In this document: one piece after another, positions 28,125 to 37,680 of the stretch
How positions within the stretch are numbered: the stretch's first letter is position 1
Layout of the letters: each line of letters starts with the position of its first letter
Assembly (NCBI RefSeq): GCF_000192435.1
Contig: NZ_AEUD01000003.1
Coordinates: 292,449 to 356,448, forward strand
Reading direction: 5' to 3'
DNA: 64,000 nt
DNA from: Gordonia neofelifaecis NRRL B-59395
GTDB taxonomy: Bacteria > Actinomycetota > Actinomycetes > Mycobacteriales > Mycobacteriaceae
The notes under the pieces: model-generated
Told to the model about the DNA's origin: nothing
Seen by the model: only the letters and a program-made list of their open reading frames with translations
Database searches by the model: none
Made by a program: the position numbers and the translations under genes

Positions 28125-28988
28125 CTAGCCCGAAATCCTGACGCCCGAATCGAAGCCCCACATCAGCAGGGTCAAGATCATGTCCTCCACAACAATGACG
28201 ATGAGACTGCTGCGGATCGCTCGACCAGACGCGCGGCCGACGCCTTCTGCTCCACCGGTGGCGTAGAAACCCTGGTAGCTGTGGACGATGACGACCGATA
28301 CCACGAAAATTAGGACCTTGATGACTGAGAACACCAGATCCTGCGGTTTGAGGAACGCATTGAAATAGAAGTCGTAGGTGCCACCTGACTGACCGTGCAT
28401 AAGGATGACGACCAGTTTGGCCGCGACGAAACTGAGTATCAGCGTCACGATGTAGAGGGGAATGATAGTGGTGATCGCTGCGACCACGCGCGTGCTGACG
28501 ACGTACGGAATCGGCCGCACCGCCATCGACTCGAGTGCGTCGATCTCTTCGGCGATGCGCATAGAACCGATCTCCGCAGTGAGGCGACAGCCGGCCTGGG
28601 CTGCAAAGCCGATCGCAGCGATCATCGGTGCCAACTCCCGAGTGTTGGCGTATGACGAGATGAACCCGGTAAGAGACCCCATCCCCACCAGGTCCAGCGA
28701 GGCGTAACCCTGAATGCCGATAGATGCCCCCACAGCCATTCCGAGAATGACCAGCACGACCGCGGTACCCCCGCCGACCAGAACAGCGCCTCGTCCCCAA
28801 GCAAACTCCTGTATGTACAAAAGCGTCTGTCGTCGATAGGTGGTCGCGACGTGACGAATTCCTGCGACGGTGTCGATGATGAACGTGGTGATGTGCCCGA
28901 GTTGTGCAGGGACTTCGGCGAGGGGCGTCACAGAACGCACGATCGGACGAGTGACAGAAGTGAAACGGGTGGATGGTACTGCGGTCAC
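28125..28988 (-). CDS. yrbEB: YrbE-B-type Mce transporter permease
   Basis: A 287-residue MlaE/YrbE-type integral membrane permease with five to six helices (AVLVGGGTAVVLVILGMAVGASIG, MIAAIGFAAQAGCRLTAEIGSMRIAEEIDALESM, and others). The EIGSMRIAEEIDALE loop is the conserved contact site for the ATPase (MceG), which is not encoded in this window. GTG 28988 starts 10 bp after yrbEA. Confidence 0.92.
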   Translation of the reverse strand: MTAVPSTRFTSVTRPIVRSVTPLAEVPAQLGHITTFIIDTVAGIRHVATTYRRQTLLYIQEFAWGRGAVLVGGGTAVVLVILGMAVGASIGIQGYASLDLVGMGSLTGFISSYANTRELAPMIAAIGFAAQAGCRLTAEIGSMRIAEEIDALESMAVRPIPYVVSTRVVAAITTIIPLYIVTLILSFVAAKLVVILMHGQSGGTYDFYFNAFLKPQDLVFSVIKVLIFVVSVVIVHSYQGFYATGGAEGVGRASGRAIRSSLIVIVVEDMILTLLMWGFDSGVRISG

Positions 28989-28998
28989 GTGTTCTCCG

Positions 28999-29811
28999 TC
29001 ATCCGATGGTCTGCGGGACGAACATAATTGTCAGCTGGGTGATGACCACGTTGATGACGAAGCACGCCACCACCCCCAGGACCACGGTGGCGTTGACAGA
29101 TTCGGCCACACCCTTCGGGCCGCCTTTCGTGGACAGACCCCGGTGACATGCGATCGCCACGACCACGAGACCGAACACCACTGACTTGATCAGTGCCACC
29201 ACGATGTCCGCCGACGAGGCGAACGAGGCGAACGAGGCGACGTAACTTCCCGGCGTGATGCCCTGGACGTTGACGCTCAGGATGTAGCCGGCCACGAGAC
29301 CGGTAAACACGATCAGCATGCACAACATTGGAGCGACGATGAGAACCGCAACGAACCGCGGTGCGACGACTCGACGGGTCGGATTGAGTCCAAGAGTTTC
29401 CATGGCATCGATTTCTTCACGGACGGTGCGTGCGCCAAGGTCAGAGGCGATGGCCGACCCTGCCGCACCACCGAGCAGCAGCGCTGTCACGATCGGGGCC
29501 CCCTGCTGAATGATCCCGAGTCCACCAGCGGCGCCGGCGATGGACGTGGCCCCGACCTGCTGGGTCAGACTTCCCACCTGCACCGAGACGATAACGCCGA
29601 ACGGAATCGCCACCAGGATCGCCGGCAACGTCGTGACGGTGATGACGAACCAGGTCTGTACAACGACCTCCCGAAACGGAAATCGTCCGGTGACAATGTC
29701 ATACACGGTCCACCGCAGTGCCTGGCCGGCGAGCATGGTCGTGTTCCCGAAGGTCGCAAGACTATCCGTCGCACGACCAGTGACTCCCGTAGCGATACTG
29801 CTCTCCTTCAT
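28999..29811 (-). CDS. yrbEA: YrbE-A-type Mce transporter permease
   Basis: A 270-residue MlaE-family permease. The conserved loop is DLGARTVREEIDAMETLGLNP, and FPFREVVVQTWFVITVTTLPAILVAIPFG matches the start of family members. I chose ATG 29811 because residues upstream have no family similarity, and because the GTAYC-N-GATAC site at 29846 then lies 35 bp upstream, similar to the other operators; ATG 29841 and further upstream starts are open. First gene of the eight-gene Mce import operon plus mas. Confidence 0.88.
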   Translation of the reverse strand: MKESSIATGVTGRATDSLATFGNTTMLAGQALRWTVYDIVTGRFPFREVVVQTWFVITVTTLPAILVAIPFGVIVSVQVGSLTQQVGATSIAGAAGGLGIIQQGAPIVTALLLGGAAGSAIASDLGARTVREEIDAMETLGLNPTRRVVAPRFVAVLIVAPMLCMLIVFTGLVAGYILSVNVQGITPGSYVASFASFASSADIVVALIKSVVFGLVVVAIACHRGLSTKGGPKGVAESVNATVVLGVVACFVINVVITQLTIMFVPQTIG

Positions 29812-30212
29812 ATGGCTGCACAGCCCTTCAATGGTGTGCATCACAGTATCAGGTACTTCGAGTACTTCAATACATGATTCGGAGATTCCTGCCGGAGTTA
29901 GCGCACTGGCCGGGTCAACGTCGGACAGCGAATCGGTGAAGTCGTCCGTCGCCGCATTTACCGAAGCTCTCGGAGACATCGAGCAGCCCGGCCAGGGCTT
30001 CCCCGCCGGATCTCGGGGCGGTCCAATACCAGCAGCGGATGGAACCGAACGTTTTTGGCTCTTCGCAGTTGAGGGTGTAGAGGTGGTCGGCGCCGCGTGC
30101 TGCTCGTTATAGGAATGATCAGGGTGAGTGCCCACCGCGCCATCTCGATGACATCGAGGACCATCGTGGTGCGACGACGGGGGTCACAGGTACCCACCGA
30201 CGCGGCCCTCGT
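29812..30212. promoter_or_regulatory. mce operon promoter region with bipartite operator, site 2
   Basis: On the minus strand the motif reads GTACC-T-GATAC (complement of 29846-29856), preceded after 5 bases by a weaker half ending AGTAC (29862-29872). The palindromic AGTACTCGAAGTAC-like core is clear. The site lies 35 bp before ATG 29811. The remainder to 30212 shows no convincing gene. Confidence 0.55.
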
Positions 30213-31136
30213 TCAGCAGCGGTCCGAGCGGCGCTGACGTCCACCCACGAGGTTGTCCGTCAAAATACCTTGGTCGCCGAACAACTCCGAGCGCCAGGTC
30301 TTGAGCAGATAGTCTGTGGGGTTGTCGCTGGGATGGAACCCGCGACGCGTGTAGGTTCCTAACTCGCGCAATACATCTCGGTTGATCCACGGGTTGGTGC
30401 GCATAGCCGCCACGCTTCGCAGAAGACGAACCGGGTTGTACGTGGCGCGATCGGTGAGCATTGACGCCAGCGTGGACACGGTGACAAGTCCCAGAAACGT
30501 GATGTGGATCCCGCGCATCGTGCCGATACGCAGAGCTTCGCTGCCACCGATGGTCCGGTAGACGTCGAACGCCACCGCTTTGTGTTCGACCTCCTCGTAG
30601 GCGTGCCACAGCAGGAGTCCCCGCACCTCGTCGGAGGTGAGTAGCGCGCGTGCCTCGGTATTCGTGAGGAGCAGAGAGGCCAGGGTCGCCGTGTAGTGCT
30701 CGAGGCCGGCGGTCATGGCCAAGGAGAATTTGTGCGGCGCGTGACGGTAGATCATCGCCAGCGCTCGCTTGGTGAGGCGGTCATTGATCCGAGTGGGGTA
30801 ACCCATTTCCTGGAGATGCTCGTTGATCTCGCGGTGCTCGCGTCCGTGTGTAGCCTCTTGGCCGATGAACCCGTCGACCTGCGCCCTCAATGTCGCGTGG
30901 GCGATCTCATCCTTGTAGTACTTCACCGACCGGATGAAGAAGTCCTCGCCCTCCGGGAAGACCGATGACAGCATGGACACGACGTGACTCATGATCAGGT
31001 CGTCGGAGACATAGTGTCGGTTCATGGAGCCCTGCGGATAGGAGAACTTGATCCGCCTTGCACGGATGGGCGCTGCCTTGAAGTCGACCACACCGGCGTC
31101 GTCGGTAGAGCTGATGGCGGGTTGCTCCGCGTCCAT
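30213..31136 (-). CDS. PF10118-like predicted metal-dependent hydrolase
   Basis: A 307-residue protein of the uncharacterised metal-dependent hydrolase family, with an all-helical, ferritin-like pattern. The metal ligand candidates are YKDEIAHATLRAQVDGFIGQEATHGREHREIN and AYEEVEHKAVAFDVY. ATG 31136 was chosen because GGAGGA precedes it; starts up to 31202 are open. In mycobacteria such genes often sit beside oxygenases and lipid genes. It lies upstream of the mce operon on the same strand, 400 bp away, so it is probably a separate unit. Confidence 0.8.
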   Translation of the reverse strand: MDAEQPAISSTDDAGVVDFKAAPIRARRIKFSYPQGSMNRHYVSDDLIMSHVVSMLSSVFPEGEDFFIRSVKYYKDEIAHATLRAQVDGFIGQEATHGREHREINEHLQEMGYPTRINDRLTKRALAMIYRHAPHKFSLAMTAGLEHYTATLASLLLTNTEARALLTSDEVRGLLLWHAYEEVEHKAVAFDVYRTIGGSEALRIGTMRGIHITFLGLVTVSTLASMLTDRATYNPVRLLRSVAAMRTNPWINRDVLRELGTYTRRGFHPSDNPTDYLLKTWRSELFGDQGILTDNLVGGRQRRSDRC

Positions 31137-31602
31137 GCTGTCCTCCGGTCCCGTTCCGCCACACCAGAATATGTGTGTCAGCAGCCACAGCTCGATTCCC
31201 AACTATCAGTCCGCAGAGACAGTGTTGTCAATGGTCGATAAGGCCCCGATGGGGGTGCCGCGGTCGGCGAACGCACACTTGATGGCACCTGCCCAGGCCG
31301 AAGTAGACGCCCTGTGGGGCCGCGCCGAAGGACCCCAGCCGGCATAGGCTGACATCGCCAACTTGCGCTACGTACAACGCTCGGCCGACCAGCTGCGGCC
31401 GCGCGCAGCTGGTGCGCCTGGCCAGCAAGCAGTTTGTCCGGGATCGGGAACTGGACCTGGGTGCTTCAGGGTACTTGAGAGAACTAACCCGTGAACCGCG
31501 ATCATTTCGCCCGCCCCACCTCCGGCATGTGGTCTTGTCTCACGACCGCCGGTGCGCTTGGCTCTGATGAGCTATCGAATCCACCTCACAGAAGGACACC
31601 CA
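31137..31602. other. Intergenic with unrecognised coding remnants
   Basis: No intact gene is supported. On the plus strand near 31350-31500 short stretches (ANLRYVQRSADQLRPRA, then in another frame QLVRLASKQFVRDRELDLGASGYL) look like broken protein-coding sequence, but I cannot name the family. ATG 31230 opens a 38-codon frame of no known type. Confidence 0.3.
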
Positions 31603-31872
31603 ATGCCCAACCAGACCACGTCCGTTCCCGCCGCTGCCGGAGCCGTCTTGGCCGCGACCGGCTTAGCACACTTGGTGGTGCCGCAGGCGTTTCATGCCAT
31701 CACCGCGTCGGCGTTCCCGAAGGACACCACCACGTGGACCAAGCGGAACGGGGTCACCGAGGCCGTCGTGGGCACCGCGATCGCGATTCCGGCGACGCGG
31801 AAGGCGGGGCTGGTCGCACTGGGCGCCTACGTTGCGTTCCTCGGTTCGCGGATAGTTCTCGCGAGACGGTGA
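31603..31872 (+). CDS. Small DoxX-like membrane protein
   Basis: An 89-residue protein with about three hydrophobic segments (AGAVLAATGLAHLVVP, GVTEAVVGTAIAIPA, LVALGAYVAFLGSRIVL). The pattern is DoxX-like but the protein is short. ATG 31603 follows AGAAGGA. A strong GC hairpin follows at 31922-31957. Function unknown. Confidence 0.6.
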   Translation: MPNQTTSVPAAAGAVLAATGLAHLVVPQAFHAITASAFPKDTTTWTKRNGVTEAVVGTAIAIPATRKAGLVALGAYVAFLGSRIVLARR

Positions 31873-31921
31873 CACTCACCCGGTGCTGGACTGATTTCGG
31901 TCCACCGGGAGTTCTGACGGG

Positions 31922-31957
31922 CCACCGCCGCCGGGTCGATGCCCGGCGGGGCGGTGG
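31922..31957 (+). terminator. Strong GC hairpin after the small membrane protein gene
   Basis: CCACCGCCGCCGGG (31922-31935) pairs with CCCGGCGGGGCGGTGG (31942-31957) with a two-base bulge and a 6-base loop, about 50 bp after the stop at 31872. No clear T-run follows, as is common in actinobacterial terminators. Confidence 0.6.
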
Positions 31958-31995
31958 GAGATCACGATTGGATCTGTACGTCCCCGACCCACCAC

Positions 31996-32437
31996 CTACG
32001 AGGTGAAGCCGGGGATCGGGTACTGCCCGTTGAGGCTGTGCTGGCCTACGTCGGCGATCTTGTATGCCTCTGGGGCGTGCCGGGTGTGGGTACGCACGTT
32101 GCGCAGAAACGGTCGAAGCCGTACTTGGGATTGATCCCGCGCCGTACCGATCACCTCGAAGATCCCGCTGTTGAGGTTGAGCGCGGCAGTGGTCGCCAAC
32201 GCCTTGACCCCGGACACCTTCACCATCAGTTCGCCGCGGTCCTCCGGGTGAGAGCATCACCACTTGTCCCAGGCCCGTCTGCAGCAGGAGCGTCGCTTCG
32301 CGGGCGATGGAGTCATCGCCCTTGCAATGCGGTGGTGGATTCGCCGTGGGAGCGAAGCGTGTAGGGATCGCGATGGCGATCAGGTCACCCTCGACTTCAA
32401 TGATGTAAGGAGTCCCGCGCGGCGGAGCGTCGCCCAC
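31996..32437 (-). pseudogene. Frameshifted hypothetical gene
   Basis: Two adjoining minus-strand frames appear to form one protein. TPYIIEVEGDLIAIAIPTRF..GDDSIAREATLLLQTGLGQVVMLSPGGP (from 32437 down to about 32230) continues, after a frame change near 32225, as ELMVKVSGVKALATTAALNLNSGIFEVIGTARD..DVGQHSLNGQYPIPG to 31996. The family is not recognised. The sharp switch between two protein-like frames argues for a single frameshift in a once intact gene rather than chance. Confidence 0.5.
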
Positions 32438-32602
32438 TCCACGAGAGTTCGCTCAACACTCGCGGCGTGGAGCGTCTAATCGGGCCCTTGTGGCTCGGTG
32501 ACGAAGACGAGACCAGCACGACGGTAAGCAACATCGGCCCCCATCCGGGTAGCCGGGTAACCATCCGCCACCTCGTGTCTCAGCATGACAGCGGGCTCGT
32601 CG

Positions 32603-34288
32603 TCAGTGACAGAAACCGGCCAGCATCCGCTGCGTGAACGGCGGAGTAGGTGCGGCGGCCGCAACTGCCAACATGTCGGCGACCGAGGTGAACTTGTCGC
32701 GCGGGCGGCGCCCTCCGCCACGCTTGATTTCGGCTTCGTCGATGGCCCTCCATCCGGCCGCGTTCACCACATCTGGTCTGCGGCTGCGCACCAGTTTCGC
32801 CAACGCGTGGGGCCTTGTGCGCGGCGCGGTCAACAGACCGGCGTTGTAATCATCGACGACGCTTTGTACCGTCTCCGCCGCGCACGACTTGTTGGTGCCG
32901 ATGAAACCGTTGGGGCCGCGCTTGATCCAGCCCGCCACGTAGCTGCCTGGCACCGGCTGTGCCGTTTGCGGATCGATGACCCGGCCCCCGTCGTTGGGTA
33001 TCACGGCGGCGACGTCATCGAACGGTAGATCGCGAATGGCCTTCCCGCGGTATCCGATCGATGTCAGCACCAGGCCGGCGTCGAGATGACAGATTCGATC
33101 CGAACCCGTCACTGTGAAGTCGATGCCGCTCACGAGGGCAGTGCCGAGGATGCGCGCGGGCGTCAACCGGTATGCTAACCGGATCTGCGGGCGCGTCGCG
33201 GGCACTGACGCGTCTCCGAGCTTGCTCAGTACCTCCAGTTTGTTTCGGATCAGCGGGTCCTCCGCCGTGGCGAGGTCGGCCTGCACGAGAGCTTGGTCGG
33301 TCGCATCGAGAACCACGTCGCACGTCGATGTTAGCCCGATCAATTCCGGCAGGGTGAAAGCGGACTGCGCCGGCCCGCGGCGGGCTGCGATCACCACTTC
33401 GTTGACCTTCGACTGCCGCAGTGCGGCCAGCGCGTGATCGGCGATGTCCGTGCGCGCCAATGCGTCCGGATCAGTCGTCAAAATGCGGGCTACGTCGAGC
33501 GCGACGTTGCCGTTGCCGACCAGCACCACTCGTTCATGTTCCAGCGTGACAGGGAGATCTGTGTATTCGGGATGTCCGTTGATCCACGCGACCATTTCGG
33601 TGGCCGTGCCGGTGCCGGGCAGTCCCATGCCGTCGACGTCGAGTCTGCGATCGTTCGGCGCTCCGACGGCATACACCACCGCGTGATGGTGGGCCAAGAG
33701 TTCGGAGTGGGACACATCCGATCCCACCTCGACGTTGAGGTAGAAGGTGAATCCAGGCGATCGGCTCACTTCGTCGAAAAGCCGCGTGACCCGCTTGGTG
33801 TTCTGATGGTCGGGTGCGACGCCGGCCCGCACCAGCCCATAGGGCGTCGGGAGACGTTCGAAGACGTTGACCCGTACGCCTGACTGGGTTAACAGTTCGT
33901 CGGCGGCATACATCGCCGCCGGACCAGAGCCAACGATCGCTACCGTCAATGGATCAGACTCGCGTGCATCGACTTTCGGCGCGGCGATGACCGGCGCCAG
34001 CTTAGACGTCGGCGGAACCCTCTCGCCTGCGGGCCGATCCGGGTAGAACGCCGCGTTGAGGGAGACAAACGGCAATTGTTCAGGCCGCAGCTTTGCCTGC
34101 GGCACTATCGCCCCGACCGGGCAGGCAGATACACATGCGCCGCAGTCGACACACGAGACCGGATCGATGTACAACATCTCAGCGGTGGCGAACCCGGGTT
34201 CGTCTGGCGACGGATGAATACAGTTGACCGGGCAGGCGTACACACAGGAGGCGTCGCTACAGCACGACTGGGTGATCACATGGGGCAT
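32603..34288 (-). CDS. fprB: FprB-like ferredoxin-NADP reductase with N-terminal ferredoxin
   Basis: A 561-residue fusion. Residues 1-70 are a bacterial ferredoxin with two clusters (CCSDASCVYACPVNCIHP and CVDCGACVSACPVGAIVP). The rest is an adrenodoxin-reductase-type flavoprotein: FAD motif VGSGPAAMYAADELL, YGLVRAGVAPDH, NADP motif GNGNVALDVARIL, and GWIKRGPNGFIGTNK near the end. It delivers electrons to ferredoxins or directly to an oxygenase. It follows the second AurF-like gene by 10 bp in the same operon, which suggests that it serves that enzyme. Confidence 0.92.
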   Translation of the reverse strand: MPHVITQSCCSDASCVYACPVNCIHPSPDEPGFATAEMLYIDPVSCVDCGACVSACPVGAIVPQAKLRPEQLPFVSLNAAFYPDRPAGERVPPTSKLAPVIAAPKVDARESDPLTVAIVGSGPAAMYAADELLTQSGVRVNVFERLPTPYGLVRAGVAPDHQNTKRVTRLFDEVSRSPGFTFYLNVEVGSDVSHSELLAHHHAVVYAVGAPNDRRLDVDGMGLPGTGTATEMVAWINGHPEYTDLPVTLEHERVVLVGNGNVALDVARILTTDPDALARTDIADHALAALRQSKVNEVVIAARRGPAQSAFTLPELIGLTSTCDVVLDATDQALVQADLATAEDPLIRNKLEVLSKLGDASVPATRPQIRLAYRLTPARILGTALVSGIDFTVTGSDRICHLDAGLVLTSIGYRGKAIRDLPFDDVAAVIPNDGGRVIDPQTAQPVPGSYVAGWIKRGPNGFIGTNKSCAAETVQSVVDDYNAGLLTAPRTRPHALAKLVRSRRPDVVNAAGWRAIDEAEIKRGGGRRPRDKFTSVADMLAVAAAAPTPPFTQRMLAGFCH

Positions 34289-34298
34289 GTACGCCGCC

Positions 34299-35315
34299 CT
34301 ACGCTACGGCGGACACGTGCTGGCGCTGCGGCTCGCTACGGTAGCGACTCGGCTTGCCGTCGATCTTGCAGATCCGCCAAACGATCTTGGCGAGCGGATT
34401 GATCAGTCCCGTGTCGTGGCACAGCATCCGGACGTCACCGAACATGTCACGTAGCGTTTGCCGCGACTCCGGCGAATTGAAGAAGACCTCCTTGCGCACC
34501 GAGCGTGGAATATCGAACTCCTTCCAGAACTCCCGCGGCGGAACCATGATGGCCGAACACAGCACGCGCATCATCACCGGCACAAACATCGACAGCAAGA
34601 ACCGCTTCCCTCGCGACAAATGCGGCACCCGCTTACGCAGGTACTCATGCGCGAACGAGATGTGCCGCGCCTCTTCGGCCACGTGGATCGCCATCACCCG
34701 CTCCATGATCGGGTGCAGCTGTTTACCCTCGCGCAGAACGTTCTTCTGCGTGTGATCGATGGGTTCTTCACCGGCGAGAATGCCGAACCAGAACGGGATC
34801 GGCAGCGGCCCGGCCATCAACGGGACGACCGGTTGGGACCACCTCAGCAATCTTGGCATCCCGGGCACGTCGACGCCGATGCGGTTCACCATCTCCTGGA
34901 ACATCATGGTGTGGTTGCACTCTTCGGCGGCCTCGTGCAGGCAGTAGCGGTACTCGGGCGACCCGTTGGGCGTCCAGAACGCGTAGTCCATCAGGCCGCG
35001 GATCAGGACCAACTCGAAGTGCAGGCCGACCTTGGCAACGTTGGCCTGACGCCACATACCGATCTCGATCTGGCGCTCGACCGCTTGCGCTTGATACCAC
35101 GGGTGACGTCCGAGCGGATCGGTCCCAGGAAGGATCCACCGCTCGTCATTGGGTGTCACCGCGAACTCGGGTGCATCCCAATCGATATCGATATAGGGGT
35201 TGAAATGCCGTCGCACTGACCCCTCAGACAGTGTGTTGAGCATGTCGGTGTACACGGTGTCGTCGAGCACATCCATGTTGCTACGCCAACGTTTGATGAT
35301 GCCGGTTCTAGCCAT
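34299..35315 (-). CDS. AurF-like diiron oxygenase, second copy
   Basis: A 338-residue diiron helical protein with E-x-x-H motifs EAAEECNHTMMFQEM and AEEARHISFAHEYLRK. The YIDIDWDAPEFAV segment is shared with the protein at 14681-15649. ATG 35315 has GGGAGG upstream. The bipartite GTAYC-N-GATAC site lies 43 bp upstream, at nearly the same distance as for the first copy (45 bp). The first gene of a two-gene operon with fprB. The substrate is unknown; a lipid oxygenase or desaturase-like role is inference. Confidence 0.82.
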   Translation of the reverse strand: MARTGIIKRWRSNMDVLDDTVYTDMLNTLSEGSVRRHFNPYIDIDWDAPEFAVTPNDERWILPGTDPLGRHPWYQAQAVERQIEIGMWRQANVAKVGLHFELVLIRGLMDYAFWTPNGSPEYRYCLHEAAEECNHTMMFQEMVNRIGVDVPGMPRLLRWSQPVVPLMAGPLPIPFWFGILAGEEPIDHTQKNVLREGKQLHPIMERVMAIHVAEEARHISFAHEYLRKRVPHLSRGKRFLLSMFVPVMMRVLCSAIMVPPREFWKEFDIPRSVRKEVFFNSPESRQTLRDMFGDVRMLCHDTGLINPLAKIVWRICKIDGKPSRYRSEPQRQHVSAVA

Positions 35316-35357
35316 AAGAAGCCTCCCCTGAGGTTGATGTTTCTACGGCTTTTATAC

Positions 35358-35384
35358 GTACACGATACCGCAAGTATCGGATAT
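35358..35384. promoter_or_regulatory. Bipartite GTAYC-N-GATAC operator, site 3
   Basis: GTACA-C-GATAC (35358-35368), five bases, then GTATC-G-GATAT (35374-35384). It has the same 27-bp architecture and nearly the same distance to the start codon as site 1. The inner dyad is GATAC-N5-GTATC, a perfect inverted repeat. Confidence 0.65.
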
Positions 35385-35973
35385 CGGAAATGCCCCGGTC
35401 GTGCGATGACCGAAACCGCCCCGATCCAGGGCCGCGCGATAGGGAGCGGTGGCTGGCAAGACGGCTAACCAGCGAGACGCAAAGACGGCATGACGGCCTG
35501 GGCCGCGCGGTCGCTACAGGCGCGTGTGTACAGGAATGGAACGTATATGTACACGCGGAGGGTCGGACGGTGTTGAAATCATCGAATTGTGCACATGTCA
35601 GAACAGAGCGGGCGGGCGGTGTCGTCGTGCGCCGGTTGCCCCCGTGTCGCTTCGGCGGGCTCGTTTTTCAACCGGAACCGACACCTCCCTCAGGACAGTT
35701 CTTACCGCTGACAGCTGATCTTGACGGCTGATGGTGACCAGGTGATCGTAGGGGCCGCTCAACCGGCTACGACGCCGTCCTGGCCGAGCTAGATCGCCAA
35801 TCGGCCAACCACCGGCCGTCAAGCACCAAGTCTGGCTTTTGTTGGTGCACGAAGGCGGCAGCGAGGGGCTCTCGCTCTGGCACGGCGGCCCACATATTTC
35901 GTGTTCTCCGGCCCACTGGGACGACGGGCAAGACGACCATCGGCCGCATCCTCGCAGCGGATGGGGGTCAATA
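35385..35973. other. Intergenic region without a supported gene
   Basis: About 590 bp between the second diiron operon promoter and the SDR gene. Open frames here lack protein-like composition, RBS or family similarity. Confidence 0.4.
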
Positions 35974-36882
35974 GTGCTGCGCCTCGTGATCTACGGTCTA
36001 TGCATGGTGGCAGCAGCTGTGAGATACGTGCCGGCCCGAGTCGCGCATACTGCTTTACAACGACCACGTACGCCGGGCGAGCTCGTCAATACACTTCGCA
36101 CCGGGTCGCCGGCCAGGCGGCTACGGTATTCAACCGTCCTCGTCACTGGCTCTTCGTCGGGCATCGGCGCTGCGGCAGCTGAAGAGTTCGCCCGTCGTGG
36201 AGCCCACGTCTTGATGGTGGCGCGTCGTGCGCACAGCCTAGACGAGCTCGTCACGCGTATCCGGGCCGCGGGCGGCTATGCCGACGCCTGTCCGGCGGAT
36301 CTCTCCGACACCGACGACACGGCTCGCCTGATCCAGCACGTGCTCGCCGAGTACGGCTGCCCAGACATCGTCGTGAACAACGCCGGGCGGTCGATTCGCC
36401 GCGAGGTCCTCGACTCGACGGATCGGCTGCACGACTATCAGCGCACCATGGCGGTCAACTACTTCGGTCCCGTGCAGCTGACGTTAGGGTTCCTACCTGC
36501 CATGAAGGAGCGCGGCAGCGGCCACTTCATCAACGTCTCCACCTGGGGGATCCCAATGGGCGCTATGCCCAAGTTCTCGGCATACGCGGGATCGAAGGCC
36601 GCGATTACCGCCTTCGGACGCAGCATAGCGTCGGAGTTGCGTGGCACAGGGGTCTCTGTGACGACCGTCTTCTTCCCGCTCGTGCGGACACCGATGATCG
36701 AGCCCACCAACGAATACCACCAAATTCCCGCGCTCACCGCGGTCGAGGCTGCGGACTGGCTCGTGCACGCGGCTGTGTATCGCGATCTGGAGGTCATGCC
36801 GCGAGTGGCACGGCTTCTCCGACGAGTGGGCGCGGCCTCGTCGAGAGTCGCGGACCGGCTTGTGGAACGTAATGCGCCCTGA
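35974..36882 (+). CDS. Membrane-associated short-chain dehydrogenase
   Basis: A 302-residue SDR with a hydrophobic N-terminal stretch (VIYGLCMVAAAVRYVPARVAH) ahead of the Rossmann domain. The cofactor motif is TGSSSGIGAAAAEEF, then NNAGRSIRREV and the catalytic STWGIPMGAMPKFSAYAGSK (Ser..Tyr-x3-Lys). The VARRAHSL pattern after strand 2 suggests NADP. Similar mycobacterial proteins are associated with fatty acyl reduction and lipid synthesis. Start GTG 35974; ATG 36004 is an alternative, and the frame is open further upstream. Confidence 0.82.
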   Translation: MLRLVIYGLCMVAAAVRYVPARVAHTALQRPRTPGELVNTLRTGSPARRLRYSTVLVTGSSSGIGAAAAEEFARRGAHVLMVARRAHSLDELVTRIRAAGGYADACPADLSDTDDTARLIQHVLAEYGCPDIVVNNAGRSIRREVLDSTDRLHDYQRTMAVNYFGPVQLTLGFLPAMKERGSGHFINVSTWGIPMGAMPKFSAYAGSKAAITAFGRSIASELRGTGVSVTTVFFPLVRTPMIEPTNEYHQIPALTAVEAADWLVHAAVYRDLEVMPRVARLLRRVGAASSRVADRLVERNAP

Positions 36883-36889
36883 CGTGTGC

Positions 36890-37620
36890 CCCAGATGGTG
36901 GCCCACGGCGAGGTGATCAACTCGGCGAGGAGGGCCGATGTGCGACACGGGGATACCTGACTCGTCGGTGCGATCGGCCCGAGGCTCTGCTGCACGACGG
37001 TCCACTTAGCCTGGTCCCGCCGCCGGGCTGTCGGGGTGGTGCCCCGGACCTGCGATCTCGGCCAACGTGTCGGCACGACATATGCGACGCCACGCGCCAC
37101 CCGACGATCATCCGGGAGTAGACGTCGGTAATGAAGCACACATACCCCACCCCGCACCAGGTCGGCACGTACGTCAGATCGGCACCCACAGATGATTGGG
37201 TGCGGTCGCGGTGAAGTTGCGTTTGACCAGATCCGGATGCCGTGGCGTATCTGGATCGGCTTTCGTGGTGCGCACCTGCTTTCCCCGGCGGACCCCTTCG
37301 ATGCCGGCGAGCCGCATCAACTGGGCGACCTGGTCGCGGCCGACGGCGTGACCGCGCCCGGCGCGCGGCCGTCCACAGCTTGCGGTCACCGTAGACCCGG
37401 TAGTTGTCCTCCCCCAGCTGTTCAAGAGCCGGACCCATCACCCGCGTCACGTCGCGTCCGCGCCGACGGCGCGCGGGCCTTGGTCACGTAGTACGTACTC
37501 GGGGCCCACCGGCACCCCTGCTGAGCGCAGGACAGCACTAATGGGCTCGACCCCAAACCAAGCGGAAGTAGAACTCTGAAGCCCACACCGTGTGGAATCC
37601 GGTGCCGAGGATCGAGAGAC
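36890..37620 (-). pseudogene. IS3-family transposase (OrfB) remnant
   Basis: Minus-strand pieces in several frames: FGVEPISAVLRSAGVPVGPEYV (near 37540), LGEDNYRVYGDRKLWTAARRA (near 37400), GHAVGRDQVAQLMRLAGIEGVRRGKQVRTTKADPDTPRHPDLVKRNFTATAPNHLWV (near 37300-37200), then DLTYVPTWCGVGYVCFITDVYSRMIVGWRVA (near 37130). This is the start of an IS3 OrfB, with the first catalytic Asp in DLTYV. The rest of the rve domain and both IS ends are not recognisable. A dead element. Confidence 0.8.
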
Positions 37621-37680
37621 CATATGTACTCACAGCATTCCTTCCGCTACAGGTCGCCGCCCGGCGCGCGACGCGGGAGA

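Noticed and set aside
27082-28800. 572-codon version of mceA
   Set aside because: The part above 28116 overlaps yrbEB in another frame and lacks similarity; the GTG at 28116 with AGGGG fits the family start.
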